Under the pieces are notes generated by a model that was not told the origin of the DNA, searched no databases, and was given only the letters and a program-made list of their open reading frames with translations. Below, in pieces: positions 9,060-17,311 of a DNA stretch of 64,000 bases. The position numbers were made by a program, and so were the translations under genes. Within the stretch, counting starts at the first letter, position 1, and each line of letters begins with the position of its first letter. This DNA comes from Nostoc sp. FACHB-280 (lineage in GTDB: Bacteria > Cyanobacteriota > Cyanobacteriia > Cyanobacteriales > Nostocaceae), in assembly GCF_014697615.1 (NCBI RefSeq), contig NZ_JACJSD010000014.1, positions 89,986-153,985 of the forward strand, given 5' to 3'.

Positions 9060-10031
9060 ATGAATCAAGATTCTGTAACTAGCCAAGCAGTTAAAGAAAA
9101 AGCCTTAGAGTTAGGCTTTCACAAAGTGGGAATTGCTGCTGTAGAAGGGGTAGATTATACAGAAGTTCAAAGACTGCAAGCATGGATAGCACTGGGTTAT
9201 CACGCTGATATGGAGTGGATGGATAACCCAAAGCGGCAAGATATTCGTTTAGTAATGCCAGAAACGCGATCGCTTGTATGTGTGGCGCTGAATTATTACA
9301 CCCCGCATCAGCGCCCAGAAGGAGAAGAATACGCCAAAATTTCCCGCTATGGCTGGGGACGAGACTATCACAAGGTAATGCACAAGAAACTCAAGCAGCT
9401 AAATAGCTGGTTAGAGTCTCTGGCTGAAGGTGTAAAAGCTAGGTACTATGCAGATACTGGCCCTGTGCAGGATAAAGTCTGGGCGCAAAAAGCTGGAATT
9501 GGCTGGATTGCTAAAAATGGGAATGTGATTACCAGAGAGTATGGCTCTTGGGTCTTTTTGGGGGAAGTTGTGACCAACTTAGAACTAGAATGCGATCGCC
9601 CCCATACACAACATTGTGGTAGCTGTACTCGTTGTTTAACAGCTTGTCCCACTGGTGCAATTACGCAACCCTTTGTAGTAGATGCTAATCGCTGCATTGC
9701 GTATCATACAATAGAAAATCGAGGGGAAAAATTACCAGAGGCGATCGCACCACACTTGCAAGGCTGGGTTGCGGGTTGTGATATTTGCCAAGATGTTTGT
9801 CCTTGGAATCAGCGATTTGCCCAGACAACCGACGTGGCAGATTTTCAACCTTATCCTGGGAATATCGCGCCCAAGCTGATAGAATTAGCAAAAATCTCAG
9901 ATGAGGAGTGGGATCAACAATTTCCGGCATCAGCTTTGCGGCGGATTAAGCCCGAAATGTTAAGACGGAATGCCCGTGCTAATCTTGACGCATCTAGGCA
10001 AAATAATGACTCAGAAAGTAATCGTTTTTGA
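9060..10031 (+). CDS. queG: Epoxyqueuosine reductase QueG
   Basis: A 323-aa cobalamin/Fe-S enzyme for the last step of queuosine synthesis, reducing epoxyqueuosine in tRNA. Visible features are the catalytic-region YYADTGPVQDK, two ferredoxin-like [4Fe-4S] motifs (CGSCTRCLTACPTGA and GCDICQDVCPWN) and CIAYHTIENRG. Length is at the short end of the normal range. The gene overlaps the following HAD phosphatase by 26 bp, so they are probably co-transcribed. It is divergent from the HCP gene. Confidence 0.93.
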   Translation: MNQDSVTSQAVKEKALELGFHKVGIAAVEGVDYTEVQRLQAWIALGYHADMEWMDNPKRQDIRLVMPETRSLVCVALNYYTPHQRPEGEEYAKISRYGWGRDYHKVMHKKLKQLNSWLESLAEGVKARYYADTGPVQDKVWAQKAGIGWIAKNGNVITREYGSWVFLGEVVTNLELECDRPHTQHCGSCTRCLTACPTGAITQPFVVDANRCIAYHTIENRGEKLPEAIAPHLQGWVAGCDICQDVCPWNQRFAQTTDVADFQPYPGNIAPKLIELAKISDEEWDQQFPASALRRIKPEMLRRNARANLDASRQNNDSESNRF

Positions 10032-10644
10032 TTTTGATGGCACAATTGCAGATACAGTAGATGCTCTTGTTGGTATTGCCAATCGTTTAGCGACAGAATT
10101 TGGCTATAAACAAATCACTCCTGAACAACTCGCTCATTTGAGAAATTTAACTTCTAGAGAAATTATCAAATACTCAGGTGTATCTCTCTTAAAGATTCCG
10201 TTTCTCCTCAGAAAAGTTAAATCAGAACTCAAGAATAAAATTCACGAATTTCATCCAATTCCTGGAATTAAAGAAGCACTCACAGAACTGAAAAATCATG
10301 GTTATCAGTTAGGAATTATCACATCTAACTCAAAAGAGAACGTTACGGCTTTTCTCAATAACCACGAATTAGATAACTTGTTTGATTTTATTTATTCCGG
10401 AGTCACAATCTTTGGCAAAACAACCATCATCAATAATTTATTAAAGCAAAAACAACTCTCAACTCAAGCTGTAATTTACGTTGGTGATGAAACCAGAGAT
10501 ATCGAAGCATCCAAAAAAGCCAATATTAAGGTAGTCGCTGTCACTTGGGGGTTTAACTCTCCAGAAGTCTTATTAAAGCAAAAACCTGACTTTTTAATCA
10601 ATCATCCTAGTGAACTGCTAGATGTTATTCAAAATTGTTGTTAA
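10006..10644 (+). CDS. HAD-family hydrolase, phosphoglycolate-phosphatase-like
   Basis: Encodes 212 aa. Motif I VFDFDGTIADT is at the N-terminus, motif II is IITSNS, and motif IV VGDETRDIEASKKANI is near the C-terminus. A helical cap lies between motifs I and II. This is the layout of phosphoglycolate phosphatase-like HAD enzymes; the substrate cannot be deduced. ATG 10006 is chosen over upstream 9970 because it places the DxD motif about ten residues from the N-terminus. It overlaps the end of queG. Confidence 0.88.
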   Translation: MTQKVIVFDFDGTIADTVDALVGIANRLATEFGYKQITPEQLAHLRNLTSREIIKYSGVSLLKIPFLLRKVKSELKNKIHEFHPIPGIKEALTELKNHGYQLGIITSNSKENVTAFLNNHELDNLFDFIYSGVTIFGKTTIINNLLKQKQLSTQAVIYVGDETRDIEASKKANIKVVAVTWGFNSPEVLLKQKPDFLINHPSELLDVIQNCC

Positions 10645-10815
10645 TTTTGCTTGTGTGATCTAGCAGATTGCTAAGTAGAAGTCTAAGAATTTCAAGGCTT
10701 TCAGCAATCAATACTGTCTTCATCTATGAGACTAAGACCATAAATTAAAAATGAAGTATGAAAGATAAAGTAGAACAATTCATACTTCACACTTCATACT
10801 TCATACTTTAGATGA

Positions 10816-11190
10816 CTATTTTTTAGGTTGACCTTTTTCTATAGCTTGTTTGACTAAATCATCACTAACATTAGATACGCCTTCATTATCAGAACGGCCA
10901 ACTTCTTTAGCTAACTCTAAATAATCATCAGGGTTCCCTGTAGGCTGTGCTTCCGTGCTTCTATCTTCAGCTTCGGGGACTTCTAATTTAGGTGCAGTTG
11001 CAGCTTGGGCGGCGGCTTCTCCTTCGGGAGTGCGATCTATTTCACTAACGCTAAATTGTTGTGCAGCTGCGTAATCAGCATCAAAATCAACTTTTTGTAA
11101 TTTCTCTTCACCACTAGCCATATTTTCTGCTGCCAATTGTGCATCATGGGTAGTAGCTTCATTGGGATTGGGTTTTATTGTATCAGCCAT
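10816..11190 (-). CDS. Acidic low-complexity hypothetical protein
   Basis: Encodes 124 aa rich in Ala, Glu, Asp, Pro and Gln, with no cysteine and no hydrophobic core, so it is probably disordered and soluble. It is transcribed away from the second HCP gene. Repeats of CTTCATA type immediately follow its stop. Nothing indicates a function. Confidence 0.6.
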   Translation of the reverse strand: MADTIKPNPNEATTHDAQLAAENMASGEEKLQKVDFDADYAAAQQFSVSEIDRTPEGEAAAQAATAPKLEVPEAEDRSTEAQPTGNPDDYLELAKEVGRSDNEGVSNVSDDLVKQAIEKGQPKK

Positions 11191-11407
11191 AATTTAACAC
11201 CTTGTGTAATTTTATTAAATGCTGGGGCGATTATATCAAGGTGAATTTATAAATTACTGCCATCTAGGGAGAGATTATTACCTCTATTAAAAGATAGAGA
11301 TAAATTTTAATTCTTCATTAAAATAAGTCTTTCTCTAGGAGGGAGATTGCAATTATCAAACTTTGTTAACTCTTAGTTTGATATGTTAATTCGCACGGTG
11401 ATCAAGC

Positions 11408-11938
11408 ATGACTGCAAGTTACGGAAACAACGCTCCTCAAGCATTAAGTAATGAAACTCAAAGTGTCGTAAAAGCTTTTAATAAGTTAGATACTGATGCT
11501 AAATTAGCCTGGTTTTATCTGGTTTATGAAAACATGGGCGATTCTATTACTCCTGCGGCTCCGGCTGCTGCTGAACCTGAATTAGCACCACTTTTATTAA
11601 ATGATTATTTACAACTTTCTGATGAAGCACAATTAAATGTGATGCGGGATATAGTTAACCGCAAAGACACAGAATATTCCCGTGCCTATGGTGCATTAAA
11701 AGAAAATAATCAATTATTAGTTTGGTATGTTTGGGCAGTAGCAATGGGTGATACAGTAGTTGATTTTCCTGATGACTATGAAACTGGTAATGCGATTAAT
11801 GATTTGCTATCTCAAATTGAAGGATTAGATTTTGAAGCACAAATGTCAGTTTTTAGAACTATAGCGGGTGAAATGGGCTACAGTGATGTTCAACCAATTG
11901 AAACACAAGCAGAAACTGGTAAAACTTCCAGTCTGTAA
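11408..11938 (+). CDS. Second helical carotenoid protein (HCP)
   Basis: Encodes 176 aa of the OCP N-terminal-domain fold. Landmarks are LDTDAKLAWFYLVYENMGDS, ITPAAP, LSDEAQLNVMRDIV, YSRAYGAL, LLVWYVWAVAMGD and FEAQMSVFRTIAGEMGY. In my alignment Tyr40 matches OCP Tyr44 and the VWYVW region carries the Trp110 equivalent, while the Trp41 position is Tyr37. It is clearly more divergent than the HCP at 8.3-8.8 kb and should be a different clade. The C-terminal 20 residues are polar and probably disordered. Confidence 0.88.
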   Translation: MTASYGNNAPQALSNETQSVVKAFNKLDTDAKLAWFYLVYENMGDSITPAAPAAAEPELAPLLLNDYLQLSDEAQLNVMRDIVNRKDTEYSRAYGALKENNQLLVWYVWAVAMGDTVVDFPDDYETGNAINDLLSQIEGLDFEAQMSVFRTIAGEMGYSDVQPIETQAETGKTSSL

Positions 11939-12020
11939 AGAGGTTAGGGGCTAGGGACTAGAGGTTAGTGTTTTGTGTAACTTAATATACTAAAACTTCT
12001 GAAGTCTTTCGTGAAGAAGA

Positions 12021-12053
12021 AGATCCCCGACTTCTCAAAGAAGTCAGGGATCT
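12021..12053. terminator. Bidirectional hairpin between convergent genes
   Basis: Two 15-nt arms (AGATCCCCGACTTCT with AGAAGTCAGGGATCT, one mismatch) and a 3-nt loop lie between the HCP and ABC ATPase genes. A-rich DNA follows on the plus strand. Similar hairpins are dispersed repeats in Nostoc genomes, so it may serve as both repeat and terminator. Confidence 0.55.
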
Positions 12054-12093
12054 GGAAAAAAGGGAATCTGAAAAAACAATTTCTCAGTTCTTT

Positions 12094-12852
12094 TCAAACA
12101 GCCAAGTGAGTCAAATCATTGGGTGTGAGATGAGAGTGTATGACTTCACCATCGCGGAACCAAACAATGCGCTGAGTTTGTCGGGCGACATCTGGTTCGT
12201 GAGTTACCATGACTACAGTGATTCCACTGGCGTTTAATTCGGTGAAAATGTCTAACACTTCTTGGGTAGTGCGAGAGTCAAGTGCGCCTGTGGGTTCATC
12301 GGCGAGAAGAACGACGGGACGGTTGACAATGGCACGAGCGATCGCTACTCTTTGTTGTTGTCCCCCTGAGAGTTGATTTGGTTTGTTGTTTAGGCGCTTT
12401 TCTAAACCAACTCTGGTTAAGGCGACAACGGCGCGATCGCGTCTTTCTGTGGGGTTAACATTAGCATAAGCCATTGGCAACATCACATTTTCTAAGGCTG
12501 TAAGTTGGGGTAGTAGGTGAAATTGTTGAAAGACAAACCCCAATTTTTTGTTGCGGATATGTGCCAAAGCTTTATCATCCATTTGGGCAACATCAACGTT
12601 ATCTAAATAGTAATGTCCGTCTGTGGGACGGTCTAAACAGCCAATAATATTCATGGCTGTGGATTTACCTGAACCAGAAGGCCCCATAATTGAACAATAC
12701 TCGCCCTCGTTGATGGTCAAATTGACATTATTCAGTGCTTTAACCTCGGTTTCGCCACTACCGTAGACTTTAAAGATATTTTCTAAACGAATGATTGCCG
12801 ATTTTGGTACAGGGTTAGGAACTAAGGAATCGCTAATTGAAGCAGTTGTCAT
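12094..12852 (-). CDS. ABC transporter ATPase, MacB/LolD type
   Basis: Encodes 252 aa from ATG 12852. Walker A is [10 protein letters not shown], the Q-loop [19 protein letters not shown] is typical of the MacB/LolD/SalX subgroup, the signature is [14 protein letters not shown], Walker B is [13 protein letters not shown] and the switch is VTHEP. Relatives power export of lipoproteins, peptides or macrolides through FtsX-like permeases. No permease lies on either side. Five further N-terminal residues are possible from an upstream ATG at 12867. Confidence 0.88.
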   Translation of the reverse strand: MTTASISDSLVPNPVPKSAIIRLENIFKVYGSGETEVKALNNVNLTINEGEYCSIMGPSGSGKSTAMNIIGCLDRPTDGHYYLDNVDVAQMDDKALAHIRNKKLGFVFQQFHLLPQLTALENVMLPMAYANVNPTERRDRAVVALTRVGLEKRLNNKPNQLSGGQQQRVAIARAIVNRPVVLLADEPTGALDSRTTQEVLDIFTELNASGITVVMVTHEPDVARQTQRIVWFRDGEVIHSHLTPNDLTHLAV

Positions 12853-13612
12853 AAATATAGTAATCAAGTTTGATTTTTGAAATTATCTGTACAGTTAGTA
12901 AGTAGGAAAGAGAATTGTTTGGACTTTTGCATTTACTGTATGTTTCCCCAATTACATCTGAGTCTTGTATTTATTTATGTGAAACGGGGCAAGCTGGAAA
13001 AGAAAAGGTAAGGAAAAATAAAACCTCAGCAGCTTTCAAACTTAACTAGGGACTGTCACAATGAAGCGGAGAGAGGCTTTCAATCTTGCTCCTCTTCCCT
13101 ACGAGAGAAGGGAGTGGGAGCTAGTTTGAGATAAAGTTGCACACAGCATTATTCATTGGTATTTTCCTTTACTTCCTTTGCTCTCTGCCACCTGCCTGCA
13201 TAGCGGTTATTTTTTAATTGGAAGTCCCTTACCTGGAATATCACCCTACAGAGAGAATAGGTTTTATCTAATCATAATGATAAACTTTTTCAATAAATTG
13301 CATAGTTTTGTGACTGACTGATCTAGCTATACTACCCAAGAGTGCTGGTTTGACAGGCTTTTATTCCTGAATTAACTAGCCTGGTTTGAAGCTTGACTAT
13401 TCTAGAAGGTTAAGAGAGACTAACTAATGACAGATGTAATGACTTATTAAAATAATAACTTTTGTAAATTTTCTGAGATATTTATATTGAGAGATGGAAC
13501 ATTAGTTAAAAAATGGCAAGTTTGTGTCTAAGTAACAATGTTCCCCGGACAGGATTCTTAGCATTGTGCTAAGGGGTACAGTCCAAGCTTACTATCGTGG
13601 TTGGCCAAAAGC
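12853..13612. other. 760-bp gene-free stretch
   Basis: Contains a common dispersed hairpin near 13084-13120 (CTTCCCTACGAGAGAAGG type) and, close to the next start, a small stem CTTAGCA(TTG)TGCTAAG at 13558-13574. The region likely holds the ABC ATPase promoter and a long leader for the DUF2997 operon. No ORF was recognised. Confidence 0.45.
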
Positions 13613-13822
13613 ATGGAGACATTAGAATTCATAATTTATCCAGACGGTCGGGTACAAGAGAAAGTCACTGGCATTGTGGGTGCTTCTTGTGCTGAAGTAA
13701 CAGCGGCAATAGAAGCACAGCTGGGGCAAGTACTTAATCAAGAGCCAACCTCAGAATATTTCGCCAATCAGTTACACCAATCTAATCAGGCGAATACACA
13801 AGCTACTTACAGCGAATGGTAA
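13613..13822 (+). CDS. DUF2997 family small protein
   Basis: Encodes 69 aa from ATG 13613 (METLEFIIYPDGRVQEKV); the longer TTG-started version adds only four residues. The N-terminal strand-turn-strand IIYPDGRVQEKVTGI followed by GASCAEVTAAIEAQLG is characteristic of DUF2997. It is the first gene of a compact three-gene operon with DUF1257 and a ferredoxin, a recurrent cyanobacterial arrangement. Biochemical function unknown. Confidence 0.8.
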   Translation: METLEFIIYPDGRVQEKVTGIVGASCAEVTAAIEAQLGQVLNQEPTSEYFANQLHQSNQANTQATYSEW

Positions 13823-13860
13823 GTTTTCTAACAGTTTATTGTCGTTGATTTACAACCACC

Positions 13861-14247
13861 ATGTCACACTTTAGCCAAATTAAGACTCAAATTCGTAACC
13901 TTGATTCTTTAAAAGATGCGCTAACCGATTTGGGCATCGACTGGAAACCCGGCCCCCGCGAGGTACGTGGCTATCGCGGTCAAACCCATCCTGCGGAAGT
14001 CACCATTGAGCAGGAAAATGGCTATGACATCGGCTTTAGATGGAATGGCAAAGAATACGAATTAGTAGCTGACTTGCAATACTGGCAACAAAATCTGTCT
14101 GTAGATGGTTTCTTGCGCCAAGTCACCCAACGTTATGCTTACCAAACAGTTGTTAAGGAAACTGCATTGGCTGGTTTTCAAGTTGCTGAACAACAAAAAA
14201 ATGCAGACGGATCTATTCGCTTAGTAGTACAACGCTGGAGTGCGTAA
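13861..14247 (+). CDS. DUF1257 (Ycf35-like) protein
   Basis: Encodes 128 aa beginning MSHFSQIKTQIRNLDSLKDA, followed by GYRGQTHPAEVTIEQ, the hallmark of DUF1257, also found as Ycf35 in red-algal plastids. It is soluble and lacks obvious catalytic residues. It starts 38 bp after the DUF2997 gene, and its TAA stop shares one base with the ATG of the ferredoxin (TAATG), implying translational coupling. Function unknown. Confidence 0.85.
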   Translation: MSHFSQIKTQIRNLDSLKDALTDLGIDWKPGPREVRGYRGQTHPAEVTIEQENGYDIGFRWNGKEYELVADLQYWQQNLSVDGFLRQVTQRYAYQTVVKETALAGFQVAEQQKNADGSIRLVVQRWSA

Positions 14248-14708
14248 TGGCTGATTTTCTGCCTTCGCCGGAGGAACAGGAAGATAATCGTTCCGGTTTG
14301 GAACCAGAATTAGGGGGTTTTTTGCGGGATAACCCAGAACGTTCTGGTTTAGAACCGGAGTTGGGTGGAGTGTTACGCCAAAAGGGTGTTTATGTTGACG
14401 AAATCACCTGTATTGGCTGTAAACACTGCGCTCATGTTGCGCGAAATACTTTTTACATTGAACCAGATTACGGGCGATCGCGCGTAATTCGTCAAGATGG
14501 GGACGCGGAAGAAGTCATCCAAGAAGCAATTGACACTTGTCCGGTTGATTGTATCCATTGGGTAGATTACACAGAACTGAGAAACTTAGAAGATGAGCGC
14601 AAATATCAAGTAATTCCTGTTGTTGGTTATCCGGTAGATATGGCAGTTGCCACTACTGAAAAACGGCGTAAAAAACAAAAACTCAAAAACAAAAAATCCC
14701 GTTATTAA
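14247..14708 (+). CDS. [4Fe-4S] ferredoxin with duplicated N-terminal motif
   Basis: Encodes 153 aa. The N-terminal 45 residues hold two copies of RSGLEPELGG(F/V)LR at 15-27 and 32-44. A one-cluster ferredoxin domain follows, with Cys55, Cys58, Cys61 (CIGCKHC) and Cys98 (CPVDC) as likely ligands and Cys102 extra. The C-terminus ends in a very basic stretch (KRRKKQKLKNKK). It should transfer electrons, and the operon suggests it serves the DUF2997/DUF1257 proteins. Related cyanobacterial ferredoxins are sometimes numbered Fed7-Fed9; I do not assign a number. Confidence 0.88.
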   Translation: MADFLPSPEEQEDNRSGLEPELGGFLRDNPERSGLEPELGGVLRQKGVYVDEITCIGCKHCAHVARNTFYIEPDYGRSRVIRQDGDAEEVIQEAIDTCPVDCIHWVDYTELRNLEDERKYQVIPVVGYPVDMAVATTEKRRKKQKLKNKKSRY

Positions 14709-14762
14709 AATAAACAAATTAAATAATTACAAAAAAGGGCTGGTTCATCCAGTCCTTTTTTA

Positions 14763-14895
14763 GTAGAGGGAGTGGGGAGTAGGAAACCTGGATTTCTCTC
14801 TTGTGAGAAATCCAGGGGTGTGGGAGGTGTGGGAGGATAGTGAAGAAATCTTTCCCCCCTCTCTTCCCACACTCCCCCCTCTCCCCACACTCTCT
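14763..14895. repeat. Dispersed hairpin repeat, copy 2 (inverted)
   Basis: Its reverse complement matches 2112-2236 along most of its length. The perfect 12-bp stem is 14787-14798 with 14805-14816, loop TCTTGT. It lies between the ferredoxin stop and the aldolase start. Overlapping short ORFs here are only readings of the repeat. Confidence 0.75.
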
Positions 14896-14960
14896 GTACC
14901 TCTAGAATGTGTCACGCTGGTAGTACATATTCTTATGCCTTGTTTCCAGTCCCAGCAAGA

Positions 14961-15593
14961 ATGTCTAATCAAGTTTGGTTATCACAGTTGCGAAAAAACA
15001 GAGCGATCGCAGTTATCCGTGCGCCCAAAATCGAATTAGGAGAAAAAATGGCGATGGCGGTAGCATCTGGAGGAATGCAGCTAATTGAGATTACCTGGAC
15101 TAGCGATCGCGCCGCAGAATTGATCGCTAAATTACGGATGAAATTACCAGATTGTCTAATTGGCACAGGTACACTGTTCAACGTGCAGCAGTTAGAAGAT
15201 GCGATCGCGGCTGGGGCGCAATTCTTATTTTCACCCCATATTGATATCGACATGATTCACGCCGCAGTCGCTAAAGATGTGCCAATCATTCCAGGGGCGC
15301 TGACTCCTACAGAAATTGTCACAGCTTGGCATCAAGGTGCTAGTTGTGTGAAAGTTTTTCCTGTGCAAGCAGTAGGCGGAGCCAGTTATATCAAAAGTTT
15401 ACAGGCTCCCTTGGGTCATATTCCTTTAATTCCTACAGGTGGAGTCAGCCTAGAAAATGCTTCCGAATTTATCCAAGCTGGGGCTGTTGCTGTGGGCTTA
15501 AGTAGTGAATTGTTTCCAAAACAGTTGGTAGCATCTGAAAATTGGCAAGCGATCGCTCAATCTGCCAGCAACCTGATGCAGCATTTAGCGTAA
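14961..15593 (+). CDS. eda: KDPG/KHG aldolase
   Basis: Encodes 210 aa from ATG 14961 (MSNQVWLSQL); upstream in-frame codons belong to the repeat. The class I aldolase fold shows EITWTSD, GTGTLF, FSPHID, PGALTPTEI, the Schiff-base Lys in CVKVFPVQAVGG and IPTGGVSLEN. The enzyme splits 2-keto-3-deoxy-6-phosphogluconate into pyruvate and glyceraldehyde 3-phosphate in the Entner-Doudoroff route, or acts on 4-hydroxy-2-oxoglutarate. No other Entner-Doudoroff gene is nearby. Confidence 0.9.
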   Translation: MSNQVWLSQLRKNRAIAVIRAPKIELGEKMAMAVASGGMQLIEITWTSDRAAELIAKLRMKLPDCLIGTGTLFNVQQLEDAIAAGAQFLFSPHIDIDMIHAAVAKDVPIIPGALTPTEIVTAWHQGASCVKVFPVQAVGGASYIKSLQAPLGHIPLIPTGGVSLENASEFIQAGAVAVGLSSELFPKQLVASENWQAIAQSASNLMQHLA

Positions 15594-15676
15594 CAAAATA
15601 CACATCTACTGGTTTTTTAGGCTAAAAAGTAAAAAGGAAGAAATTCTTAAGACTACCTTGTAAAAGTGCATACATC

Positions 15677-16189
15677 ATGAAAAGTCTGATTGATTCTCAC
15701 CCAATGCACCACTTCAAAAAAATAGTGATTAGTGCAGCAGTATGTTTGAGTGTGATTGGTGTTTGCACAAATACAGTCACAGCCAGTTCCAAAAACGAGA
15801 CTATTAAACAAAATATCCAAACCTTACAAAAATCCGATCAACGTTGGATACAAGTGAATCTTGCAACACAAAGATTAACCGCCTGGGAAGGGGGAAAAGC
15901 TGTTTATGCAGTGACTATTTCCACAGGCAAACAGTCTACTCCCACACGTACTGGTAGCTTTAAAATCCAATCTAAACATAAATCAACCCGAATGCGTGGC
16001 AGAGATTATGACGTTCCCAACGTCCCTTATGCAATGTTTTACCAAGGTAATTACGGAATTCACGGGGCTTACTGGCATAAAAAATTTGGTACACCTGTAA
16101 GTCATGGTTGCATTAACGTCGCACCTAACCATGCGAAATGGTTATTTAATTGGGCATCCGTCGGCACACCTGTTGTCATTCACAAATAA
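15677..16189 (+). CDS. Exported L,D-transpeptidase (YkuD domain)
   Basis: Encodes 170 aa. A signal peptide (basic start, hydrophobic IVISAAVCLSVIGVC, cleavage near VTAS) is followed by a YkuD catalytic domain. QVNLATQRLTAWEGGKAVY opens the fold and HGAYWHKKFGTPVSHGCINV holds the catalytic His and Cys145. These enzymes form 3-3 cross-links in peptidoglycan or attach proteins to it in the periplasm. The domain is complete and the length normal. Confidence 0.9.
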   Translation: MKSLIDSHPMHHFKKIVISAAVCLSVIGVCTNTVTASSKNETIKQNIQTLQKSDQRWIQVNLATQRLTAWEGGKAVYAVTISTGKQSTPTRTGSFKIQSKHKSTRMRGRDYDVPNVPYAMFYQGNYGIHGAYWHKKFGTPVSHGCINVAPNHAKWLFNWASVGTPVVIHK

Positions 16190-16309
16190 CCTGGACTAAG
16201 ACATAAAGCTAGGGTGTAGGGTTATAGGGGTGTATGTATCTAAAACCATTTCATCCCTATACCCAACCTCCGCAAACAATCTTGGTGCGTCAGTCCTGTC
16301 CTAATCAAA

Positions 16310-17182
16310 TCAAACCTTTACCTGTTTGATTTCTGCATTTGTTACTTGGTCTATTTCGATAAACTTTGGCCCAACAATCAGAACTATCACCATCATTAAT
16401 AAACTCGTCACCATAATAATGCTTACTACGTTAGGGTCTTCAAAATTACTCGTACCCACTAATAATGCTGCGGCAAAATTACGTTGGGCTGTGCCAACTC
16501 CCAGAACTCGTTGGGTATCAATACCAGGCCCACCTAAAAGATAACCGACGCTAAAGGAGAAAATAATAAATACAGCACAAACAAAAATTGCACCTGTTTT
16601 TAATAAACTAATAATATCGTTGGTATGAATAAAAAGTCTGACTACTAGACCTAAAAGTAATCCAGCACTAGATAATTTGAAAAAAATTGGCTGGATAATG
16701 GGAGCGATCGCACTAAATTTAGCTTTGATAAATAATCCAATTACTAATGGGCTAACCATCAGCAGTAATAAGGGTTTACCAATATCCCAAGAGTTAATTT
16801 CTACACCTTGCACCACTAATGGCAGTACTATCGGCATATAGAAAATAGTGCCAAGCATGAGCAACATCATTAATCCTACAGAAAAGGCGATATTGCCCTT
16901 AACTATTTGAGCCAGTTTCGGCAAAGCTGGCGGCCCTGATGCCACAGCCATAACCAGTAAACCATCTTTTATCGGTTCACTTAGAGGTACTACTTGTACT
17001 AGCAAATAGATAAAAAGTGGCACCAAGATAAAATTTGTCAGTAGAGATGAAACCACGAGCCGAGGACTGCGAAGAGGTTCCCAAATCTGTTGTATGGTTA
17101 AACTCAAACCCGCACCCAACATAGTGCAAACAATAAATGTGAAAAGTGCAATTTTGTCAGTTAATACTAATAGTTCATTCAT
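16310..17182 (-). CDS. Bile acid:sodium symporter (BASS) family transporter
   Basis: Encodes 290 aa with about nine hydrophobic segments. Family landmarks are MLGAGLSLT near the N-terminus, MAVASGPPALPKLAQ and GVGTAQRNFAAALLVG, which form the crossed unwound helices and substrate site. BASS proteins are inner-membrane, often Na+-driven importers of organic acids. The substrate here is unknown. It lies upstream of no other transporter gene and is followed on its own strand by the L,D-transpeptidase in convergent orientation. Confidence 0.87.
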   Translation of the reverse strand: MNELLVLTDKIALFTFIVCTMLGAGLSLTIQQIWEPLRSPRLVVSSLLTNFILVPLFIYLLVQVVPLSEPIKDGLLVMAVASGPPALPKLAQIVKGNIAFSVGLMMLLMLGTIFYMPIVLPLVVQGVEINSWDIGKPLLLLMVSPLVIGLFIKAKFSAIAPIIQPIFFKLSSAGLLLGLVVRLFIHTNDIISLLKTGAIFVCAVFIIFSFSVGYLLGGPGIDTQRVLGVGTAQRNFAAALLVGTSNFEDPNVVSIIMVTSLLMMVIVLIVGPKFIEIDQVTNAEIKQVKV

Positions 17183-17311
17183 GACTTATGAGGATTATGG
17201 AGTATTAGGCATTAGGAATAAGGTATGAAGCAGAGATAGGTATGGGGTGCTGTTCTGGCAAAGGTTTTTACTTCCTACTCCCTACTCCCCATTCCCTACT
17301 CCCACTTTCTA

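Noticed and set aside
12094..12852. DevA, the ATPase of the heterocyst glycolipid exporter
   Set aside because: The Q-loop and flanking sequence match MacB/LolD-type ATPases, and no DevB or DevC gene is adjacent.
14705..15039. Several short ORFs on both strands around the ferredoxin-aldolase gap
   Set aside because: They read through the dispersed hairpin repeat, are rich in Pro, Ser and Thr, and have no ribosome-binding sites.
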